Assembly (NCBI GenBank): GCA_030671905.1
Contig: DAOVHK010000007.1
Span: 1 to 23,758 of the forward strand
Length of the DNA stretch: 23,758 nucleotides
Direction: 5' to 3'
Source: Clostridia bacterium
GTDB taxonomy: Bacteria > UBA6262 > WVXT01
Of this stretch, positions 14,335 through 21,257 are shown one piece after another. Positions within the stretch are counted from its first letter, which is position 1. Every line of letters begins with the position of its first letter. Both the position numbers and the translations under genes were made by a program. Below the pieces are notes generated by a model. The model had not been told where the DNA came from and did not search any database. It worked only from the letters and a program-made list of their open reading frames with translations.

Positions 14335-15672
14335 ATGGTCGATTTAATAGATAAAATTCCACCACAGAACTTGGAAGCTGAGCGTTCGGTATTGGGAGCG
14401 ATGCTTATCGAAAAGGAAGCAATTGCTAAGGCTATAGATTTTTTGAGAGAGGAAAGTTTTTATAGTGAAGCACACCAGATGATTTTCCAGGCGATTATCG
14501 ACATCTACGATAAGAATAAGGCAGTTGACTTCGTCACTGTTGCTGAAGAGTTAAAAAAAGCAAAGCTACTCAAAAAAGTGGGAGGTGCTACCTATCTGAG
14601 TAATCTGATAGATAGTGTTGCCACAGCAGCTAATATTGAGTACTATGCCAAGATTGTGCAGGAGAAAGCGGTCCTCAGAAATTTAATTAGAGTAGCTACG
14701 CAGATTGTAACCGATGGCTATACCGATACCAAGGGCGTCAGTGAAATTCTGGACCACGCAGAGCAGGCAATCTTCGGTATCACTCAGAGCAAAGTTCAAA
14801 CAGGATTCATCCCTGTTTCTGAAATGGTACATGGGAGTATTGAGACTATCGAAAGTTTATACAAGAAGAAAGAGAAGGTTCCTGGAGTGCCTTCAGGGTT
14901 TATAGATTTGGATAGGAAGACAGGAGGATTCTATGCCTCAAATCTAATAGTTGTTGCTGGACGTCCTTCCATGGGAAAGACATCATTCTGTTTGAATATT
15001 GCTCGTAATGTAGGAATCAATGAATCTCTTCCGGTAGCAATCTTCAGTTTGGAAATGTCCCGAGAAGAATTAGTTTTGCGCCTTCTATGTTCAATGGCTA
15101 GAGTGAGTGTGCATAAAGTGCGAACAGGTTTCATAGATAAGAAGGACTGGACTCCTCTAACCAATGCCGCTTCCATTCTTTCCAACGCTCCCATTTTCAT
15201 CGACGATTCTCCTGCAATTTCGGTCTTAGAGATGAAAGCCAGAACCCGGCGATTACAATCTGAGCGGGGACTCTCTCTAATCATCGTCGATTACTTACAA
15301 CTTATGCCTGGCCGCACGGGAAGGTCCGAATATCGACAGCAGGATATCTCGGAAATTACACGCTCTCTAAAAAGTATGGCTAAGGAATTAAAGATTCCTG
15401 TTATAGCTATATCCCAGTTGTCCAGGGAGACGGAAAAGAGAACATCGAAAAGGCCACAACTTTCCGATTTGAGGGAGTCCGGGGCAATAGAACAGGATGC
15501 CGACCTGGTTACATTTATTTATCGGGAAGATTATTACGACGCCAAAAATGCTCTCCCGGGAGTTACAGAAATAATTATTGGAAAACAACGGAATGGCCCC
15601 ACCGGTTCAGTGAAGCTGAAATTTTTGAATGAATATACTTCCTTTGAGAATTTAACAAGACAACCTGAATAA
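14335..15672 (+). CDS. dnaB: Replicative DNA helicase DnaB
   Basis: Hexameric 5'-3' helicase that opens the replication fork and recruits primase. The N-terminal primase-interacting domain begins PPQNLEAERSVLGAML and ends near residue 150. The RecA-like motor has Walker A GRPSMGKTS (about residues 208-216), FSLEMSREEL, the Walker B strand LIIVDYLQLM (about 319-328), AISQLSRETEKR, and the LRESGAIEQDAD stretch with an arginine finger. At 445 residues there is no room for an intein, which often sits in this gene. AGGGGG precedes the ATG by 5 nt. alr starts 3 bp after its stop. Confidence 0.97.
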   Translation: MVDLIDKIPPQNLEAERSVLGAMLIEKEAIAKAIDFLREESFYSEAHQMIFQAIIDIYDKNKAVDFVTVAEELKKAKLLKKVGGATYLSNLIDSVATAANIEYYAKIVQEKAVLRNLIRVATQIVTDGYTDTKGVSEILDHAEQAIFGITQSKVQTGFIPVSEMVHGSIETIESLYKKKEKVPGVPSGFIDLDRKTGGFYASNLIVVAGRPSMGKTSFCLNIARNVGINESLPVAIFSLEMSREELVLRLLCSMARVSVHKVRTGFIDKKDWTPLTNAASILSNAPIFIDDSPAISVLEMKARTRRLQSERGLSLIIVDYLQLMPGRTGRSEYRQQDISEITRSLKSMAKELKIPVIAISQLSRETEKRTSKRPQLSDLRESGAIEQDADLVTFIYREDYYDAKNALPGVTEIIIGKQRNGPTGSVKLKFLNEYTSFENLTRQPE

Positions 15673-15675
15673 AAT

Positions 15676-16839
15676 ATGCCAAAATCTCATTATCCTTCCA
15701 ATTATGTTCTTCCTTTTCTCCGGCCAACCTGGGCTGAAATTGATTTAGGTGCCTTCAGACATAATTTCCGAGAGATAAAAAGAAAACTCAAGAAAAGTGT
15801 ATCCTTACTTCCAGTAGTTAAGGCTGATGGTTATGGTCATGGTATGGAAGAAATTGCTCGCGCCAGTCTATCTTGTGGAGCGAAGCTTTTAGGAGTAGCC
15901 AATATTGAAGAAGGAATATTCTTGAGAAAGAGAAGGATTACAGCACCCATCCTTATTCTGGGAAGTGTTTACCCCTTGTCCAATTTTACTTATATTTTAA
16001 GATATAATCTTTCACCCACAATTTGTAGCCTTCAGGCTTCCCAAGAGCTTTCTAAAATTGCCAGGCGAAGAAAGAAGAAAGTAAAAGTTCATATAAAAGT
16101 AGATACGGGAATGGGACGCATCGGCATTTCAGCGGAAAATGCTGCAAGTCTTGTCAAGAAAGTTATCCAGTTGCCAGGGATAATTGTTGAGGGAATCTTC
16201 ACCCATCTTGCAGCAGCAGATAGCGATTACCAGTTCACTATGGAACAGATTGGAAAGTTCCAATCAGTTATCGATGAGCTCAAGCGAGATAATATAAACA
16301 TAAAATATAGACATGCGGCTAACTCTACAGCTATTCTTAGGTATTCAGATGCCCATTTCAACTTAGCCAGGCCGGGGATATCGCTTTATGGTCTTATTCC
16401 CTTTGAAGGAGCAGAAAGAGAGATAGACTTAAAACCAGTAATGCAACTCAAGACGAAAATTGTATTTATAAAGAGAGTGAAGAAAGGAACGAGCATAAGT
16501 TACGGCCGAACATGGAAAGCAAACAGGGACTCTATAATTGGAACACTTCCCATAGGCTATGCTGACGGATACAATCGTTTGCTGTCGAATCGGGCGGAGG
16601 TGTTGATTTGTGGAAAAAGAGTTCCCCTTGTGGGAAGGGTATGTATGGATATGTGTATGGTTGATGTTACTTCCCTGCCAAATGTTAAGGTCGGCGAGGA
16701 AGTAGTATTAATCGGTTCTCAAGGAAAAGAGAAGATAACTGCCGACGAGATTGCTAAACTGACAGGGACTATTACCTACGAGGTAGTCTGCGGGATTAGT
16801 AAGAGAGTTCCCCGAATCTACTTAGGGAGTAGAAAATGA
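15676..16839 (+). CDS. alr: Alanine racemase
   Basis: PLP enzyme converting L- to D-alanine for peptidoglycan. The cofactor Lys is in VVKADGYGHG (Lys 49). Other marks are VHIKVDTGMGRIGI near residue 140, the HAANSTAIL strand, the RPGISLYGL phosphate-binding region, and the C-terminal domain with the second catalytic base in SISYGRTW and with PIGYADGYNR and GRVCMDMCMVDVT. Length 387 is normal. No Shine-Dalgarno is apparent before ATG 15676; with only 3 bp after the dnaB stop, reinitiation is likely. The stop overlaps the next gene by four bases (ATGA). Confidence 0.95.
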   Translation: MPKSHYPSNYVLPFLRPTWAEIDLGAFRHNFREIKRKLKKSVSLLPVVKADGYGHGMEEIARASLSCGAKLLGVANIEEGIFLRKRRITAPILILGSVYPLSNFTYILRYNLSPTICSLQASQELSKIARRRKKKVKVHIKVDTGMGRIGISAENAASLVKKVIQLPGIIVEGIFTHLAAADSDYQFTMEQIGKFQSVIDELKRDNINIKYRHAANSTAILRYSDAHFNLARPGISLYGLIPFEGAEREIDLKPVMQLKTKIVFIKRVKKGTSISYGRTWKANRDSIIGTLPIGYADGYNRLLSNRAEVLICGKRVPLVGRVCMDMCMVDVTSLPNVKVGEEVVLIGSQGKEKITADEIAKLTGTITYEVVCGISKRVPRIYLGSRK

Positions 16840-17600
16840 AGAAAAATAGAGTAAAGGAGATTATAAAGAAAGGCAAAGTTGCGCTGGGCCCATTTATGAA
16901 GTTTACTGATCCAGCTTCTGTGGAGATTGCTGGAAAGGCAGGGTTCGATTTCGTCATAATTGATATGGAACATGGACCAGTGTCGGTGGAAACTGGACAG
17001 AATTTGATAAGGGCAGCAGAATTAGTAGATATCACGCCGATTATAAGAGTGACTGAAAACGAGCCTGGATTGATACTCAGAGCTTTAGATATCGGCGCAG
17101 GTGGTGTGGAGGTTCCACAAATTGGGAATAAGGAAGATGCCTTAAGGTTGGTTCAATCGGCCAAGTTTGCCCCCCGGGGAAGCCGCGGGGTGTGTCGCTT
17201 TGTGAGAGCTGCTGACTATTCTGCCTCGGACCGCTACAAATATTTTGAAGATGCTAATAGAGAGACTATAACCATCCCCCATATTGAAGGGACAAAAGGA
17301 ATAAGTAACCTGAAAGAGATATTGTCGGTTGAGGGCCTGGACATTATATTCGTTGGACCTTATGACCTTTCTCAATCACTCAATATACCCGGCCAGGTGA
17401 ACGATCCTAAAGTCGTGGAGAAAATGAAAGAAGTAGTCAGTATCTCCAAAAAAGCTGGACTCGCCGTGGGAACATTTGTTGATGATGTTAAAGCTGCAAA
17501 GAAATGGATTGCTCTGGGAGTTCAGTATATCTCTTTTTCTGTAGATGTGGGAATTTTCTACGAAGCCTGCAAGAGTGTAGTGAAAGAACTTAAGGAGTAG
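16836..17600 (+). CDS. HpcH/HpaI-family aldolase
   Basis: Class II, metal-dependent pyruvate aldolase fold; relatives cleave 4-hydroxy-2-oxo acids to pyruvate plus an aldehyde, in aromatic or sugar-acid catabolism. Recognisable blocks in the 254 residues: LGPFMKFTDPASVEIAGKAG; VIIDMEHGP with the catalytic His near residue 48; a conserved Arg in PIIRVTE; GGVEVPQI; APRGSRGVCRFVRAADY; IPHIEG with the metal-binding Glu; and IIFVGPYDLSQSL with the metal-binding Asp. His stands before IEG where HpaI has Gln and many others Met, so specificity is uncertain. It is translationally coupled to alr (ATGA). Its TAG stop lies inside a repeat element. Confidence 0.88.
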   Translation: MKKNRVKEIIKKGKVALGPFMKFTDPASVEIAGKAGFDFVIIDMEHGPVSVETGQNLIRAAELVDITPIIRVTENEPGLILRALDIGAGGVEVPQIGNKEDALRLVQSAKFAPRGSRGVCRFVRAADYSASDRYKYFEDANRETITIPHIEGTKGISNLKEILSVEGLDIIFVGPYDLSQSLNIPGQVNDPKVVEKMKEVVSISKKAGLAVGTFVDDVKAAKKWIALGVQYISFSVDVGIFYEACKSVVKELKE

Positions 17601-17681
17601 CGGAGCGATAACTCTGCATTTGTAGTAGCGGAGCGGTAGCTCCGCTTTATAATTGCAAAGCTTTTGCTTTGCTGCTACAAG
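17594..17681. repeat. GGAGTAGC repeat array carrying the aldolase stop codon
   Basis: GGAGTAGCGGAGCGATAACTC, a slightly decayed copy, starts at 17594 and its TAG (17598-17600) is the aldolase stop. A second, intact unit follows: outer TTGTAG (17620-17625)/CTACAA (17675-17680), enclosing GCGGAGC-GGTA-GCTCCGC (17628-17645) and GCAAAGC-TTTT-GCTTTGC (17655-17672). Confidence 0.85.
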
Positions 17682-17693
17682 AGGCAGGAGTAA

Positions 17694-18704
17694 ATGATGG
17701 CCCCTAAGATTGTCATAACTATGGGTGATTCTGCAGGAGTAGGGCCTGAGGTTATTGTCAAAGCTTTGAGTCTACCCGATATATATAAGATTTGTCAACC
17801 GATAGTAGTTGGTGATGCCAAAGTTTTAGCGTCGGTTTTACAGTTTTCGAAAGGTGTGTGCCCGAAAGGAGAGCTAAGACTTAATCCCATCAAAGATATT
17901 AGAAAGGCAAGATTCAATTATGGTGTTATCGACCTCTTTGATTTAGGCAATATAGACATCGATAAACTGAAACCAGGGAGAGTCGATTCTATGTGTGGTA
18001 AAGCAACATTCGAATATATAAAGAAGGGAGTTGAAATAGTCCAGAGTGGTAAAGCTAAAGGTATGGTTACTGCTCCCCTCTGTAAGAAATCAATGGAAGA
18101 TGCAGGATTTTCTTATCCCGGGCATACAGAGCTCTTAGCCGAACTTACCGGAACGAAAGATTTCGCTATGATGCTGGTGGGAGGGAATTTAAGGGTAGTC
18201 TTAGTGACCCGACATCTCCCTTTAAAAGAGGTATCCTCTTCGCTTAGTAAACAGAAGGTGCTTCTGGCCATAAGATTGGGAGTGGAGGCGATGAAGGATT
18301 TTGGAATAGATTCGCCCAGAGTAGGAGTTTGTGCCTTAAACCCCCATGCCGGTGAATGGGGAGTTCTGGGGAAGGAAGAGATTGAGACGATTATTCCGGC
18401 TATAGAAGAGGCGAGAAAAGAAGGGATAGCCATTAATGGGCCTCTTCCCAGCGATAAAGGATTTTATGATACTGCTGGAGGCAGATACGACTTAGCTATA
18501 GCAATGTATCATGACCAGGGACAGGTTCCCGTAAAGCTTTTATCTTACACCAAAAGTGTTAACGTTACTTTGGGTTTGCCCTTTGTGCGCACTTCACCAT
18601 GTCATGGAACAGGTTTCGATATTGCCGGGCAGAATAAAGCAAATCCCCAGAGTTTTATCGAAGCAATAAAACTAGCAACAAAGCTACTGGAAAAAAAACG
18701 GTAG
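17694..18704 (+). CDS. pdxA: 4-hydroxythreonine-4-phosphate dehydrogenase
   Basis: NAD-dependent enzyme of the DXP-independent-start branch of pyridoxal phosphate synthesis. It oxidises 4-phosphohydroxythreonine for PdxJ. MGDSAGVGPE opens the protein; the three metal-binding histidines are in SYPGHTELLAELTG (about residue 143), ALNPHAGEWG (about 224) and MYHDQGQVPVKLLS (about 279); SVNVTLGLPFVRTSPCHGTGFDIAG-like sequence closes the active site. ATG 17697 is better spaced (6 nt) from AGGAG 17686-17690 than ATG 17694. Adjacency to rsmA matches the pdxA-ksgA pairing of enterobacteria and supports the biosynthetic role over the PdxA2 sugar-acid dehydrogenases, although an aldolase lies just upstream. 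The TAG stop is part of a repeat. Confidence 0.92.
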   Translation: MMAPKIVITMGDSAGVGPEVIVKALSLPDIYKICQPIVVGDAKVLASVLQFSKGVCPKGELRLNPIKDIRKARFNYGVIDLFDLGNIDIDKLKPGRVDSMCGKATFEYIKKGVEIVQSGKAKGMVTAPLCKKSMEDAGFSYPGHTELLAELTGTKDFAMMLVGGNLRVVLVTRHLPLKEVSSSLSKQKVLLAIRLGVEAMKDFGIDSPRVGVCALNPHAGEWGVLGKEEIETIIPAIEEARKEGIAINGPLPSDKGFYDTAGGRYDLAIAMYHDQGQVPVKLLSYTKSVNVTLGLPFVRTSPCHGTGFDIAGQNKANPQSFIEAIKLATKLLEKKR

Positions 18705-18725
18705 TCGCTCCGGTCCATCGGAGTG
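18701..18725. repeat. GTAGTCGCTCCG hairpin carrying the pdxA stop codon
   Basis: GTAGT followed by CGCTCCG (18706-18712) and CGGAGTG (18719-18725), a 7-bp stem with one wobble pair. The TAG of the leading GTAG is the pdxA stop codon (18702-18704). Same family as 19585-19609. Confidence 0.8.
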
Positions 18726-18738
18726 TACAGAAAAGGTA

Positions 18739-19554
18739 ATGGAAAGATTTAGACCGCGCAAGCGGTGGGGACAGAATTTTTTGGTTGACCATAATATTGC
18801 CAGGAAGATAGTCTCTTCTGCCGAACTGAGTCCCAAAGATATAGTGTTGGAAATCGGTGCAGGGAAAGGAATTCTGACTGGCAAGATTGCTTCCCAGGTA
18901 AAGAGAGTCATTGCTGTAGAGATTGATAAAAAACTATGTAGTTTTCTTCGGGAAGAACTAAAAAATTACAAAAACGTAGAAATTATAGAAAGAGATTTTT
19001 TAAAATTGGATATTTCCCGGTTTTTAGGCTCAGGCTCCAGGTCGTCTGTAAAAGTTATTGCAAATCTGCCCTATTATATAACTTCACCAATCATTATAAA
19101 ATTACTAAATATGAAAGGGTGGTCGGAAGCTACCTTTATGCTCCAGAAAGAGGTAGGAGAGAGAATTACAGCCAGCCCCGGGGGGAAAGATTATGGTTCA
19201 TTATCCATTCTGCTACAGTATCATTGTTATGTGGAGAAACGATTTAATGTATCCAGAAATGTATTTCGTCCCAGGCCAGATGTCGATTCGGTTGTTATTA
19301 AGTTGAAACTGTTGAAGCGTCCCAGAATAAAAGTAAAAAATAAAAAGCTATTCTTTGAAATTGTTCACGGAGCCTTTTCCCAGAGAAGGAAGAAATTGAG
19401 TAATTCCATTAGCAATGTTCTAAAAATAGATAAACATCTTTTAGAGGAACTCTTGGAAAGATTGAATATCTCACCCGCTCGCAGGGCAGAAACCCTAAGC
19501 ATAGAAGAGTTTGCTACAATTTCCGACTCCTTGGGGAGTATTAACGCAACCTGA
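18739..19554 (+). CDS. rsmA: 16S rRNA (adenine1518/1519-N6)-dimethyltransferase
   Basis: Dimethylates two adjacent adenines near the 3' end of 16S rRNA late in 30S assembly, using S-adenosylmethionine (KsgA). Visible: RKRWGQNFLVDHNIARKI at the N-terminus; SAM-binding motif I VLEIGAGKGILTGKIA (about residues 36-51); the acidic IAVEIDKKL; catalytic motif IV NLPYYITSPII; and FRPRPDVDSVVIKL. A helical C-terminal domain follows (GAFSQRRKKL ... ERLNISPARRAETLSIEEFA). Its 271 residues are standard. The stop codon TGA falls in the loop of a perfect hairpin. It lies 34 bp after pdxA. Confidence 0.96.
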   Translation: MERFRPRKRWGQNFLVDHNIARKIVSSAELSPKDIVLEIGAGKGILTGKIASQVKRVIAVEIDKKLCSFLREELKNYKNVEIIERDFLKLDISRFLGSGSRSSVKVIANLPYYITSPIIIKLLNMKGWSEATFMLQKEVGERITASPGGKDYGSLSILLQYHCYVEKRFNVSRNVFRPRPDVDSVVIKLKLLKRPRIKVKNKKLFFEIVHGAFSQRRKKLSNSISNVLKIDKHLLEELLERLNISPARRAETLSIEEFATISDSLGSINAT

Positions 19555-19610
19555 AGGTTGCGACTACCTATTTTTTCAATAATGGTAGTCGCTCCGATTG
19601 GTCGGAGCGT
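19545..19610. repeat. Head-to-head GTAGTCGC hairpins at the rsmA 3' end
   Basis: CGCAACCT-GA-AGGTTGCG (19545-19562) is a perfect 8-bp hairpin containing the rsmA TGA stop. GACTACC (19562-19568) then pairs with GGTAGTC (19584-19590), and CGCTCCGA-TTGG-TCGGAGCG (19590-19609) follows. Read outward, the pair is two GGTAGTCGC units on opposite strands. Confidence 0.85.
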
Positions 19611-19624
19611 CTTTTGTATCAAAA

Positions 19625-20851
19625 ATGAAAAGAGCTTATATTTTCTTGGTTTTTTTCTTACTGATAGGATCGGTTGTCCTTATCTCCTTTTTTCAGAATA
19701 AGGATGTGGCCGACTCCTTTTCTCCGGAAGTCGTGGTCTCCACAGGGACATTTGCCCGGGGTGATTCCCTTTACAGTTGTCTGAGTAGCCACGGAATTTC
19801 TCCTAAGGAAATTCTGGTTTTACAGAAACTGCTCAATCCGCTTTTCGATACCAGAAGATGCTACCCAGGTGATAGTTATGAGATAATCGCCTCTACAAGC
19901 GGGGTTCTGGAGGGATTCAATTACTATTCAGGACCTCTCGATATATATGGGGTTAAGAAATCTCCTTCTGGAGAGCTAATTGCCTTCCATCAGAAAGTAC
20001 CTTTAGAGAAACGTATTCTTGGGTTGGTAGGAAGAATAGAGACTTCTCTTTACGAGTCTATGGTTCAGCTTGGACAATCTCCAGAACTTACTATGAGGTT
20101 TGCCGATATATTTGCCTGGCAGGTCGATTTCCTGACCGAACCCCGTCCTGGTGATACGTTCAAGTTAGTTTGGGAGAAATCTTATAAAAAAGGAGAAGAA
20201 TTTTCCGATGGACGGATATTGGTTGCCCAATATTTGGGTAAAGAGGGAAGTCATACAGCAATACTCTTTGAAAGCCCGGAAGGTCATAAAGATTATTATA
20301 CGATAAAAGGCGAATCATTAAGGAAAAAATTCTTACGCTCTCCCCTGAACTATCGTAGAATTAGTTCTTATTTCTCCTATAAGAGATTCCATCCGATTCT
20401 GAAGTACTATCGTCCACACCTGGGTATCGACTATGCCGCTCCTTTAGGTACTCCCGTGGCAAGTATTGGAGATGGAGTGGCAACTTATGTGGGATGGAAA
20501 AACGACTATGGGAGGTTTGTTAAGGTCAAACATCAAAATGGTTACTACTCCACTTATGGTCACCTCTCTCGATATGGAAGAGGAATAAAGAGAGGGGTTA
20601 AGGTGAAGCAGGGTCAGGTAATTGGCTATGTGGGAACAAGTGGATTATCTACAGGGCCACATTTAGACTTTAGAGTAGTTCGTAACGGAAAGTTCGTCAA
20701 TTTTTTGAAAATTCAAATTCCTGCTGCCGAATCTGTAAAAGATAAATACAGGAAAGAATTTGAGATAACAAAGAAGGAACGCCTATCCCAGGTGGGAATA
20801 CTCTCCGCCTACCGTTCATTCCCCCACCAAATTGTAGCCGCAGAGCGATAG
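19625..20851 (+). CDS. M23-family murein endopeptidase (LytM domain), membrane-anchored
   Basis: Zinc peptidase that cuts peptidoglycan cross-bridges, or a degenerate activator of amidases. The 408-residue protein starts with a single membrane segment (residues about 4-24), so it is probably tethered in the periplasm. A MepM/Csd3-like middle region follows (GDSLYSCLSSHGISP ... FADIFAWQVDF). The LytM domain (about residues 250-365) has HLGIDYAAPLGTPV (HxxxD zinc ligands), YYSTYGHLSRYG (catalytic His) and TGPHLDFRV, where the usual HxH motif is HxD. I chose ATG 19625 because it precedes MKRAYIFL, a natural signal-anchor; the in-frame TTG 19598 lies in a repeat. The Shine-Dalgarno is weak. The last codons VAAER and the stop are encoded by a repeat. 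Confidence 0.9.
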   Translation: MKRAYIFLVFFLLIGSVVLISFFQNKDVADSFSPEVVVSTGTFARGDSLYSCLSSHGISPKEILVLQKLLNPLFDTRRCYPGDSYEIIASTSGVLEGFNYYSGPLDIYGVKKSPSGELIAFHQKVPLEKRILGLVGRIETSLYESMVQLGQSPELTMRFADIFAWQVDFLTEPRPGDTFKLVWEKSYKKGEEFSDGRILVAQYLGKEGSHTAILFESPEGHKDYYTIKGESLRKKFLRSPLNYRRISSYFSYKRFHPILKYYRPHLGIDYAAPLGTPVASIGDGVATYVGWKNDYGRFVKVKHQNGYYSTYGHLSRYGRGIKRGVKVKQGQVIGYVGTSGLSTGPHLDFRVVRNGKFVNFLKIQIPAAESVKDKYRKEFEITKKERLSQVGILSAYRSFPHQIVAAER

Positions 20852-20858
20852 TTCTACG
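20834..20858. repeat. Degenerate GTAGC repeat forming the peptidase C-terminus
   Basis: GTAGCCGCAGAGCGATAG is a decayed relative of the GTAGCGGAGCGATAGC unit, with weakened pairing (GCAGAGC versus GTTCTAC). It encodes the last five residues of the M23 protein and its TAG stop (20849-20851). Confidence 0.65.
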
Positions 20859-20906
20859 TGATAATCCTTCCACTATAATCACACCTTTAAAAACATGCCT
20901 TAAAGA

Positions 20907-20971
20907 TTAACAAAAAATTAACAAAAAATTAACATTTTCTTAACCTATCCATAACATCGACAGTATATACT
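20907..20971 (+). promoter_or_regulatory. Four TTAAC direct repeats (PHO-box-like) plus -10 element
   Basis: TTAACA at 20907, 20918 and 20929 and TTAACC at 20940 are spaced exactly 11 bp apart, with 5-bp A/T spacers. This is the arrangement of Bacillus PhoP boxes (TTAACA-N5 direct repeats), and PhoB-class regulators generally bind 11-bp direct repeats. A good -10, TATACT (20966-20971), follows; no -35 hexamer fits, and the last repeat lies 20 bp upstream of the -10, near where -35 would be, as expected for an activator-dependent promoter. The start would be near 20978. The regulator itself is not in the window. Confidence 0.55.
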
Positions 20972-20982
20972 TAGAGAGGCAG

Positions 20983-21058
20983 ATTGTAAGTCAGATGGAC
21001 AAAGATTTTACAATTCGTTTATATAAGTGTTACAAATAGAGGGTAGACTGATTTGTAA
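20983..21058 (+). repeat. Paired TTGTAA/TTACAA inverted repeats in the porV leader
   Basis: ATTGTAA (20983-20989) pairs with TTACAAT (21008-21014), and TTACAAAT (21030-21037) with ATTTGTAA (21051-21058). The four half-sites lie 22-24 bp apart. They could be two leader hairpins or operator-like half-sites. Confidence 0.5.
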
Positions 21059-21077
21059 TTACTATTTACATAAGGCG

Positions 21078-21214
21078 AAAAATCCGACAAAGGCAAACTC
21101 TGAGTAATCGGAGGGCGTCCCGAATTTTTGGGATTCCGACTGAGAAGTCGGGGCAAAACTACGGGCCCCACCCCCAGAATGCTGGGTGGGGGGTAGCCGG
21201 GTTACCGAAGATTA
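21078..21214 (+). promoter_or_regulatory. c-di-GMP-I (GEMM-I) riboswitch with an interrupted core
   Basis: Conserved GEMM-I parts appear in order: P1 strand AATC (21081-21084); CAAAGGCAAAC (21089-21098), with G at the position of Vc2 G20, favouring c-di-GMP over cGAMP; P1b stem CTCTGA-GTAA-TCGGAG (21098-21113) capped by a GNRA tetraloop; GGCG; then CAAAACTACGGGCC (21154-21167); P2, CCCCAC ... GTGGGG; and GGTAGCCGGGTTACCGA (21192-21208 region), closing with GATT pairing to AATC. Between GGCG and CAAAAC there are 36 extra nucleotides; removing them restores the consensus at exact length. The terminator overlaps the 3' end. It lies about 145 bp before the porV-like gene. Confidence 0.8.
21118..21153. 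repeat. 36-nt self-complementary insert in the riboswitch
   Basis: The ends pair as TCCCGA (21118-21123) with TCGGGG (21148-21153). Alternatively it folds as TCCC/GGGA followed by CCGACT-GAGA-AGTCGG (21136-21151), itself GNRA-capped. Arms of both kinds recur in other spacers of this window, so it looks like a repeat unit lodged in the aptamer. Confidence 0.6.
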
Positions 21215-21240
21215 AAAATTTTTGGTAACCCGGTTTTTTT
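21197..21240 (+). terminator. Intrinsic terminator / riboswitch expression platform
   Basis: CCGGGTTACC (21197-21206) and GGTAACCCGG (21224-21233) form a perfect 10-bp stem followed by seven T. The 5' arm is the conserved 3' strand of the aptamer, so aptamer and terminator cannot form together. Ligand binding should then favour readthrough (an ON switch). Confidence 0.85.
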
Positions 21241-21257
21241 ATGAGAGAATTGAATAA

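Noticed and set aside
14335..15672. Intein in dnaB
   Set aside because: The protein is of normal length and all helicase motifs are contiguous.
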